From contig WUJK01000007.1 in the NCBI GenBank assembly GCA_011317545.1, forward strand, positions 620,001 to 684,000: a stretch of 64,000 nucleotides of DNA, written 5' to 3'. A program made the translations under genes and the position numbers. The stretch comes from Coniella vitis (taxonomy: Eukaryota; Ascomycota; Sordariomycetes; Diaporthales; Schizoparmaceae). Below, one piece after another: positions 55,644 through 64,000 of this stretch. The notes under the pieces are model-generated. The model searched no databases and was not told where the DNA came from. It was given only the letters and a program-made list of their open reading frames with translations. Numbering within the stretch: the first letter of the stretch is position 1; each line of letters begins with the position of its first letter.

Positions 55644-57193
55644 ATGGCCGCCACATTCGCCGTCAACGCCTCGTGGGAGGCTCCTGACCCGAGCTTGCTC
55701 GAGCTCAACACCTCTTCGTGCAACGCAGTCAGTGCCTTTTGGGCATACATTTCTACAAAACTTGAGAGCAATGCCACGGCGGACCCGTCCACGGCGGTCC
55801 CCATCGACACGGCTATCAACTATGTTCGCGCCCTCTTGCCACCTGACTGGACGCAGCCTTCTGCTGCCGAGGCTATACTCTGGTATCAAAGCATGGCGTC
55901 GGGCGAGTATGAATTCGATAAGACCATGTCGGCCGATTTTGCTTATGTGACGTGCAATTCGACAATTTGTCCGTACTTGAACATGGACGGCGATGCGGAT
56001 CTGAGTGGAATTGGGGTGAGTCCGTTTCTACTATTCCTTCAACAACCTCAACAGCTTCTTGCTTTCATTTCATCCCGTTCGAAGGATGTTGGAAAGAGGG
56101 GTGAAGGGAGAGCAAATGATCCAAACCAAAGGCTTCTTAGCAACCTTGGAGCACAATGCAATAGCCAAGAGTCAAATCCGCTGACATTCCCGTCTCCATT
56201 TACACCACACTTTCAGATGATGATCTCGTACTACATGGCCGCCATCTTCGTCACGGTCTACTACTTTGTTCTCGCCCCAGAACTCTGCCAAGCCTTTGGC
56301 CACTCCCTCTTCGCCATGTCCCCCAGATGGCGCCACCGCTACCTCCGCCTGGCCTCAGGCTTCGAAGAGTCCCTCCAGGGCTTCCTCGACGCCATGCTCC
56401 TCTTTACCATTTCCATGCTCGTCGCAGCCATCACGCGCTACGCCTCCCTCATCCAGCACCCGGACGACTCGTACTCCCTCTTCAACCTCCTCGACTGCGT
56501 CTTCCTCTCGACCTTTTCCGTCTTCCCCGGCTTCGTCCTCCAGTCGCTGTCCCACGAGCTGCGCCGCCGCCGCATCCGCCTCGCCCTCTGGTTCCTCGTC
56601 ATGGTCTTTGCCATCGCCGTCGACGTGCTCTACAACAAGCGCTACCTGAGCATCTTTGCCACCCCGGACCACCTCCTCGCCTTCACCGAGACCTCGTCCG
56701 AGTTTGCGCAAATGGTCTGGCTCGTGCAGTGCCAGAGCACCTCCCTCCTCTACGCGCTCCAGACAACCTTGAAAGTCGGCCACGTGCTCATGATCCTCAA
56801 CTGCTCGTGGTGGATCTACTATGTCGTGGCCAGCGTCAGCGGTGGCGGCGCGGCAGCCCAAGTCCGCGCTGCGCTGGAGAGGCGCGCGCGGCTGTGGCGC
56901 GTCTGGGAGCAGATGCGCTTGTGGCTGCGGCTGGGCAACGGTCTGGTGTGCCTGGGCATGATGTGGGTGTTTCTGGGCCTGTTTACGACGTACCGGAAGG
57001 ATGTGGCGAGCAAGGCGGGCGGGTCGGACGAGGATAATGAGTGGACTTTTGGACAGGTGTTGGCGCTGGTTACGTGGATTCCGGTGGGTATTGATTTGGT
57101 GGTTGTTTATATTTGTGAGTCTTTTTTTTTTTTATTCTTTCACATGTCTTTCTTGCGCCTCTCGCTCTGGTTGGAATATTGCTGTCTGCCAGC

Positions 57194-57257
<64 letters not shown>

Positions 57258-57565
57258 AATGAAGATGCTAACCTCACACACCACCACCACCACCACCAGA
57301 CGGCGCCAAAGAAGGTCTCGCGGGTAAAATGTCCGCCAAGTACAAGGTCGTCAGCAGGAGCAAGCAAGACATGGCGCAAAACGGACACGTAGTAACCTAC
57401 CAACAGGCCGAGATAGAGGAGGAGGAAGAGGAAGAGAGCAAGAAGGGGGCCATGGCAGGCCACAGCCATATCCATAACCATAATGTCGTCGAGGATCACT
57501 TGTTCCACGAGAGAAGGTGGCCCAAGCCTCCTCTGCAACATACAGAGTCGTGGCTGGATACGTAG
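55644..57565 (+). CDS. Multi-pass membrane protein of unknown function, three exons
   Basis: Exons are 55644-56015, 56217-57114 and 57300-57565, 511 aa. I do not recognise a named family; similar unnamed integral membrane proteins are common in Pezizomycotina. The first 125 residues look extracellular: several N-glycosylation sites (NAS, NTS, NAT, NST) and Cys pairs (VTCNSTICPYL). About seven hydrophobic segments follow, starting with YYMAAIFVTVYYFVLAPELC and ending with ALVTWIPVGIDLVVVYIYGA. This gives a receptor-like outline, without any GPCR motif I can name. The cytosolic tail is charged (EIEEEEEEESKKG) and has a His-rich HSHIHNHN stretch. No signal peptide is visible at the chosen ATG. 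The second intron contains a 62-base poly-A. Confidence 0.85.
57195..57256 (+). repeat. 62-base poly-A tract inside an intron
   Basis: Sixty-two consecutive A in the 185-nt second intron of the membrane-protein gene, upstream of the branch site GCTAACCTCAC and the acceptor CACCAG. Confidence 0.95.
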
Positions 57566-59312
57566 AAGAGGTGCTACGCCGGTTGTAGCCATCTACTTAC
57601 TACACAGGTTTGGGGGGGGGGGGCCTGGGGGAGAGGGAGGGTATATGTATGTATTTTGGAGAGTATTCCCACGTCATGATGGGACAGACAAGATTGGATT
57701 GATGGAGGAGACACGGTTTATTGTCTGTCTCTTTGGAAAGGGAGGTGTCAGATTACGAGATATCGTTCATTCATTCTAAGACACTACAAAGAGATTTTGG
57801 ACAGACCTCGAGGTAATTAAGGAAGACCTGGAAAACCTATTGTTAAATATTAATAGCCTTTTTGAGGGACAAGAACAGACAATTAGCCAACTTGTGCACC
57901 AGCCTGCATATTATGATATCCGTTGTTGTCTATGGAAAAATGAACATCAATGCCGCTACCGAGGACTCCTGGTCATGAAAAGACTGGAAAGCAAGCAAGT
58001 ATTATAAACCGGCGGATGGATTTGATTGACTTTGGTAAAAGTTGTCAAATACCATTGGCATACATGTACCGTTATAAGAAATAATACCCAATTGTAGCTT
58101 TATATAATAACTCCCTCTTATGCTCACCCAAAAGACTCCACTAAAGGTGTTTTGTATTACGGTTGGTAGCCAAGGCACTTCCGCAAACTTGATCAACCAC
58201 GACTTTATACAGTGCATGGCGATAATTAAAGCCAGCCCAGCCATCCATGCGTTCGCTGCCCTACAGACCGCGTACACCGTACAACTTTGAAGAAGGGGCA
58301 CCCTAGCCTTATAAGTGGGGGAAAACAAAAAGAACAAAACCCTCTCCTCCAGCAAGCAAAGCGTTGACTTGTCGTCAGCTCACTTGTTCCGCGGGCCCGA
58401 GATGGGAAAAGGGGTCAAACGACGACACTGTGCTCGACATCCGGCTTCCCTCTTCCGGAAGAAATAATGGGGATGTACCCATCTAAATTCTCCAACAGCT
58501 CGGGGGACAAAAGCTACCATCAACACCATCACCAGTGACATCGAGCAAATCAGTGCAAAAAACCCCACTAAATCTTGCCAGGTGCCTGTCATTGATATCG
58601 TTCCTATACGTACCGTCTCTTCCCTTCCCATTCTTCTCTATATCATCTTGCTTCAGTACCATCCCGACGACCTGCCCGCGAAAAGCCAAAACAAAACGAA
58701 GAAAGACAGGCGGATAGGAGATCATTTCACCTGCCCCCTTCTTTCACCAGAAGAAACCTAGAAGGATAAAAAAAAAGGTTGCCGTCTCTTCAGAGAATCG
58801 GAACAAGAAAAAAGATTGGCCTGGCATCCCAAGTGTGTGGCCAAAGACTCAGAAACCCCGCAAAAAGCCAAGCCATCGGTTCCCCGTCTGTTTGCTCATC
58901 ATGTAAGCCCGTCAATACACATATGCTCTGCTTTGAGCAAGAGACCGATGAAAAGAACCAAAAGGGTAGAAGCCAAAATTTGGAAAGGACAAAACCAAAG
59001 ATTGTCCATAAACGCCAACGGTAAATCTCGGGGCCGCTCGTGTCATATGTGCGAGTATATGCAAGCCGATCGATGGAATCTAATATGTGAGCTGTGAGCT
59101 GTGAATCCGTCAAAGAACAGAGCGAGCAGAGAACTCGCACGCATGCCGACGTCGTACAAAAGAGGCGGTATTGATGGCGAGAGATTCACGAATGTTTAGG
59201 ATACATGGCGATGGTGATGGTGATGGTTTTCTCTCGCCAAAACGAAAGGGGTTTTTCTTTCTTTTCTTTTTTTTTTGGGGGGGGGGGGTTTTATATTAGT
59301 ATGTAACTTTCT
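57566..59312. other. Convergent intergenic region, no gene seen
   Basis: 3' flanks of the membrane-protein gene and the PAK kinase gene. It includes a G-run at about 57610-57623 and a T-run followed by a G-run at about 59269-59288. No convincing coding sequence. Confidence 0.5.
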
Positions 59313-62300
59313 TTATTGGCCACCTTTTCGTGCCTTCTCTTGTGCTCTGGCTTCGCGTGCTGCCCGCACTAATGGCGACAATTGTGCCAGGTCGACACAT
59401 TGTTGCATGAACTCGTGCTGTGCAAAAAGTAACAAAGTCAGTATGTCTACTACGGTAGTGGAAGGGGGCCTTGTACTAAGAAACCACGTACTCTGAGCAG
59501 ATCATGTGCGCTTGCTCGCTTCTCTGGGTCCACCTTGAGGGCAAAATATAAGAAATCCCGGAATACTGCAGACAGGCTGGCTTCATCCTTGATTGTAGGG
59601 GTTCCGTTGGTGGCAATCAACCAGAGCGCACGGAGCGGTGATTCGGTCAGGTATGGTGGCTCGCCCTCGATCATCTCTATCGCCATGATTCCCAACGACC
59701 AAATATCCACTTTTCTGCCATACTCTTTCCTCGTGACAACCTCGGGCGCCATCCAGTAAGGCGTGCCAACCATTGTTGTCCTCTTGTTGTGTGCTTCGTT
59801 GATGGTTGCACAGAAACCGAAATCGGCTGGGTTACACGACGTCAGTGGTGGGTGCATTTACAACCGTTTCACACCCCTAGACTTACTGAGCTTGATGTTA
59901 CCCTCCATGGACAGCAGAATGTTGTCCGACTTGATGTCACGGTGAATGACACCTTTGGAGTGCAGATGCTGCAGACCCTTGAGCGTCTCTCGGCACACAG
60001 AAGCAATTTGGCCCTCAGTCATAATGTTGAACGTGACCACGTCGGTCAAACTGCCTCCCTCCATGTACTCCATGACGACCCACAGCTCGCCCGAGCAGAG
60101 GTAGCTGTCGATAAAGTTGACGATATTGGGGTGCGAGCTCTCCTTCATGACAAGAATTTCGTTGATAATCAGGTCCTTTTTGGGTTGTTGCTCCAGGTTC
60201 ATTTGCTTAATGGCAACCAGCCGGTTGCTACCGCGCTCGTGTCCCGTATACACGCCGCCCGACGCACCCTGGCCAATTTTTGAAAATCCACGGTAAATCT
60301 CGCGCGGATCGCCTTCGGAACAGATGCGCTTCAGGGACGCAATCACGTCAATTCCGTTACTCTGTCTCTGTCGGTTCCTTGGTCTTGCGCCAGGCACTGC
60401 ACCAGCAGCGCCAGCCTGCGGCGGCTGCTGGGGGCGTTGTTGTTGCTGTTGCTGCTGCTGCTGGGCAAACTGGTGTTGGGACTGAGGAGGGGTTGGTTGT
60501 TGTTGTTGCGGGGCTGGCTGTCTCTTGCTAGGAGCCCGGCCAACCTGGCCACCCATGGCAGCCTGGGCCTGAGCCATGGCTTGTTCTTGCTGTTGTTGCA
60601 TTAGTTGCTGCTGATACGCAGCCGCAGAAGGCTGCTGTTGCAACGGCGGCGGCGGTTGCTGCTGCTGGACTGGCGTGGCATAGGGCGAAACACCGACTCT
60701 GGAGTTTGAACGCGACCTCGATCGGTGCTCTTCGGGGAGCATGGTGGGCGCATCCTTGAGGCCAGTGTACGAGTTCTCATCGGCGGTCGGGGGCATGCCG
60801 ATGGCAGAGTCTTGGGTCGGGTAGAGAGGAGCCTGGGGATTAGATCTGTTGGACATACTAACCGGTGGCTTCGGGGCGGGACGGCTGGGCATCAGGTTGA
60901 TATCCTTGGTAGGATGATGCGAGCCCATGCCCTTTGGAACAGGCGGGGGCGACCGAGGATTTTCAAAACTGCCTTCAAAATGCTGAGGAAATCGCGGACT
61001 TGCGGGCGGGCTGATCATAGGTGACATACCCGTATAACTTGAGAATTGTGCGGGCGAGGACATGGGAGTCGACCCAGGCGTCTGGCGCATCTCTGTTGCT
61101 CTCGCATCATGGAACTTTTCCAGGTTCTGGTCCTCGTGAGGCCTTTCCGTTGTCTCCTTGTAGAAGGTCAGGACGTCGACGAGGATTTGGGGGTTCGCCT
61201 GTCGGTCCTTTTCAGGGATACCGCTCTCGTTGATTAATCGTTGCCATTCCTTAGGCAGGCCCTGTGGGAGGGGAAAAGCGCCCAGCAAGTTAGCGACACA
61301 TTTGCGTAGTGGCAGCAGCAGCAGCAGTAGTAATAATAGCATTCAGACGGCGCAATACTCCTTCCAAGAATTGAAGAAAAAGAAAGAAAAAAAAGAGGCA
61401 ATAGTAACAACAACGACGTGACAGTACGGTAACGAGTCATGATCGCGTGGTGAACTCGCAAAGTAGCAAGTAGTAGGGCCAAGAAGAAAAAAAGAGAAAC
61501 CAAGAAAGGGCAATCTGACCGTGAATTGACCAGTCGAACTATCGTAACCAACGTGGGTGACGTGAACCGGGTTCTCGGGTGCAGAAATGAGCGGCTTCTT
61601 TGGCGACCCAACCAGACTGGTCATGAAGCCAGAGAAGCCCGACTTCTTTCTGAGGACGGAGCCCGTTTTGGCCTCCTTTGTCTCGTCCGAGAAGCGTTTC
61701 GGCAATTGGCCGTCAGGCATCTTGGAGGAGCCTTGTGACTTTTCCGTGGCAGCCATGTTGCTGTTGTGATTGTGATTGTGGTTCCTCCTGCTGCTAGGAT
61801 CTGCAGCGCTGGCGTGGAGGTTGCTGGTGCTGGACGAGGAGGAATGCTCCAGGGACGGCGACAGGCCAGCAGCGCCAACGACAGCAAGTCTGGGGTCAGG
61901 GGTGGTGTGCGCCAGACGGGGAATCGAGGGCCGAATTGGGGAGGACGACGAGGCTGGCGGCTTGATGGTGTCGAGAGAGTTGAGGATGGCAGAGCCGTCA
62001 AAGGGAGCACCGATGAATTCTTCCGAGGCCCTCGAGTCGAGACGACGATGTGAGGAGGCAGTGGCCGTGCCCAGTCCGTAATTTAGATTGATGCTGTGGG
62101 GATCGGAGCGACGGTGGTGGTCCCTGCTGGTGCTGCGGCGGCGGGCGGTCGGGTCGCCTCGGGTCGTCGTGCTGGCCGACGGCGGATGTTTTGGGTTTGT
62201 CGAGAAGGAGAGGCCGGTCGAAAAGTCGGCCGTGGTGGGCGCGGCCGCAGTCGGGGGTTGCTGGTGCAGCGATCGTGGTTGATGTTGATGTTGTTCTTGT

Positions 62301-62706
62301 TGGGTGTTGTTGGTGTGATTGACATGGCCCAGGTGGGAGGGGGGGACAGACTGGCCACCAGCAGCAGCAGTGGGCTTGTTTGGCTTGCTGGAGTTATGGT
62401 AGGCTGATTGCTGGTGCTGGTGCTGCTGGTGCTGCTGCTGCTGCTGCAGGACGGGAGAGGTTGACGCGCTGTTAGTGGCGGCAGTCCTTGCAGGTGGAGC
62501 ACTGGGCGCCCGCCTTAGGCTCGTGGAGCTGCGTTTGCTGTTGAGCGACAGGGCGTCGAAGCGGGAACCAGGGGCGCTGACAGCGGCATCGATGCTGTTG
62601 GAATTGCGGTGGTGGCTGTAGGCCGTGTGCGAACTGGGCGGTTTCTTGGTTAGCCGCCGCCGCCCTCCCCCTGACGACAGCGACGATGCCGACGTTGACC
62701 CTGGCA

Positions 62707-62740
<34 letters not shown>

Positions 62741-62776
62741 TCTTTGTTGTTGATCGAAAAACGAAAAGTTCTCCAT
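59313..62776 (-). CDS. STE20: Ste20-type p21-activated kinase (PAK), four exons
   Basis: Ser/Thr kinase activated by Cdc42/Rac GTPases, acting in MAPK signalling and polarity. Exons are 62776-61520, 61261-59887, 59826-59492 and 59417-59313, 1023 aa. The first 390 residues are Gln/Ser/Pro-rich with polyQ tracts. The CRIB/PBD (ISAPENPVHVTHVGYDSSTG, then QFT-GLPKEWQRLINESG) spans intron 1 near residue 397. A Pro/Gln linker follows. The kinase domain begins near 742 (FSKIGQGASGGVYTG) with AIKQM, HRDIKSDN, KLT-DFGFCA across intron 2, and GTPYWMAPEV; it ends after HEFMQQC in the last exon. No N-terminal PH domain is visible, which favours Ste20 over Cla4. All catalytic residues are intact. Confidence 0.93.
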
Positions 62777-64000
62777 GATCAAAGTAAGTCTAATACACGA
62801 GGGGGCAGACGCTGATCTGTGGGTTTGGTTGGTAGATATGGTTTGGTTTAGTGTGGTTTGATGTGAGGTGATCTGATGCCACTATCAAGATAGCGGCGGC
62901 AGTAGCACAAATTTAGTAAGTACGGACGGGGCTGCAGCAGCTGCACCAGGCGGTTAGGGGCTCTCTGGGGCCTGTAGCGGGCTCGCCCAGCAGGAAGCAC
63001 AGGGGGCTAGCTTGGCTGGGGTTGGGTTTCGACAGGTAACAAGCCAAACCACTAAGCCCAAGCCCAAACCCAAAAAGAAGGACCCGGCCGGCTTCTGGAG
63101 CCGCGCACCCTCTCGCGGAAATACAAGATTAGAACAGGATGACCGAAATAACAGTCAAAACAGGGTGTAAGTGGTAAGCCACGCCGGGTTCTGCTTGTGG
63201 TCCTGGCCTGGGCTGAATGCTTGCGTGCCTGACTGGCTGATTGATTAATCGATTGCCTGATGGAACGGTCGACAGGGCGCGCGGGACAGGGAGGGCACGC
63301 AAGGTCACGCAGAGCAACGCAACGCGCGTGCTGTCGGTTGATGCATGAGGCGGGGGTGTGGAAGGCACGGAGAAGGGGGGGGGGCAAGCTGGGAGCCACA
63401 ACCAACAAAGTGTGAGAAAGGGGAGCGAGGACTTGTAAAGTGCACGCGAGATGCGAGATGAAATTGATCTCAGAAGAGAGTGCGATGCGAGAGGGAGAGC
63501 CCAGAGAGTGGTGCAAGCCAATCCAGGTCAAACCACCCACCCAGCAGCAAGCCCAGGTTTGGGCCCTGGGCTCTGGGGAATTTGGCTGTTGGGGCACAGT
63601 AAAGAATATGTACAGTACTTACTTTGCTGTTACTATGTACGGTGGGCTGACTGGATTGAATGGAGCAGGTTACGGTACTGGCTGCTTGAGCAGCAGCAGC
63701 AGCAGCAGCAGCTTGCTGTCGCTGTACCGCAGCCAAAAGAGGAGAAGCACGAGAATGCGGCCGGGGAGCGAGCGAGCGTCGTGGTTTTGCACAGGCTGGG
63801 CTTGGACTTGGCAGCAAACGAACGAGAGAGAGCAAGAGGGAACGAGCAGAGCAGAGCAGAGCAGAGCAGAGGGAGAAAGAGAGAGAGAGCGAGCGAGCGA
63901 GAGATAGCATGTAAAAAGGTTGTCTGGGCTGGTTTGATATGCTGTATTTCCACGTAGTACATATCAGTCCAGGTATTCCATTATTACTTGCAACAACACA
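62777..64000. other. Upstream region of the PAK kinase gene, no gene seen
   Basis: It contains a CAG run at about 63690-63712, GAGA/GCGA-rich sequence at 63818-63905, and a TACTATGTA copy at 63631-63639. Open frames are low-complexity shadows. The window ends here. Confidence 0.5.
63690..63712. repeat. (CAG)n microsatellite
   Basis: About seven tandem AGC/CAG units, in non-coding sequence upstream of the PAK gene. Confidence 0.9.

Noticed and set aside
56327..57037. A 236-codon Pro/Arg-rich plus-strand frame
   Set aside because: Out-of-frame shadow of the membrane-protein exon, produced by its GC-rich codon use.
59313..62776. Cla4 rather than Ste20 identity for the PAK kinase
   Set aside because: The CRIB wording is compatible with either, but no PH domain is visible in the 390 residues before the CRIB. 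Ste20 is preferred, though not proven.
1..64000. tRNA, rRNA or CRISPR features
   Set aside because: No cloverleaf-like sequence with intact A and B boxes, no rDNA and no regularly spaced repeat array was seen by eye. A tRNAscan run would be decisive.

Overview
The window is nuclear DNA of a filamentous ascomycete (Pezizomycotina). About 21 protein-coding genes lie on both strands, roughly one per 3 kb. Most are split by one to five short introns with GTRNGT donors, CTAAC-like branch sites and YAG acceptors. The gene set (GH71 mutanase, CE16 acetylesterase, type-B carboxylesterase, DUF8035 protein, Ste20-type PAK kinase, Ccc1/VIT1 transporter) is typical of Sordariomycetes or Dothideomycetes. 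I cannot fix the class from sequence alone. No bacterial operons, prophage, CRISPR arrays or intact transposons were seen. Exon joins below were worked out by hand from splice sites, reading phase and protein-family continuity, and every multi-exon model sums to a whole number of codons.

Layout: 0-5 kb, GH71 alpha-1,3-glucanase (+) convergent with a carboxymuconate-cyclase-like beta-propeller (-). 5-14 kb, a minus-strand run: Mam3/CNNM-type transporter, D-3-phosphoglycerate dehydrogenase, two-domain glyoxalase I. 15.7-19.1 kb, an ADH6/7-type zinc alcohol dehydrogenase (+) convergent with adenylosuccinate lyase ADE13 (-). 20.7-25.3 kb, a long disordered protein of unknown function (+) convergent with a Roadblock/LC7 protein (-). 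26-30.4 kb, a likely pseudokinase and a mitochondrial-type dsRBD-HA2-OB protein that resembles a DEAH helicase without its motor. 31-35.3 kb, COX15 (+), divergent from the previous gene, and lysyl-tRNA synthetase (-). 36-43.7 kb, CE16 esterase, DUF8035 Arg/Ser-rich protein and SET-domain protein (all -). 44-48.5 kb, a gene-poor stretch rich in simple repeats. 48.5-57.6 kb, carboxylesterase (+), maltose-acetyltransferase-like enzyme (-), vacuolar iron transporter (+) and a multi-pass membrane protein (+). 59.3-62.8 kb, a Ste20-type PAK (-).

The genes are mostly independent housekeeping functions: serine and purine synthesis, heme A, tRNA charging, methylglyoxal detoxification and metal homeostasis. 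The secreted hydrolases are scattered and there is no metabolic cluster. The features most worth a second look are: (i) a 9-mer TACATAGTA/TACTATGTA found 14 times, only outside genes, with four copies in the promoter shared by COX15 and the dsRBD-HA2 gene; (ii) the motor-less helicase-like protein; (iii) a lysyl-tRNA synthetase terminal intron whose donor overlaps an in-frame stop; (iv) A/T homopolymers of 26, 37 and 62 bases inside three different introns.
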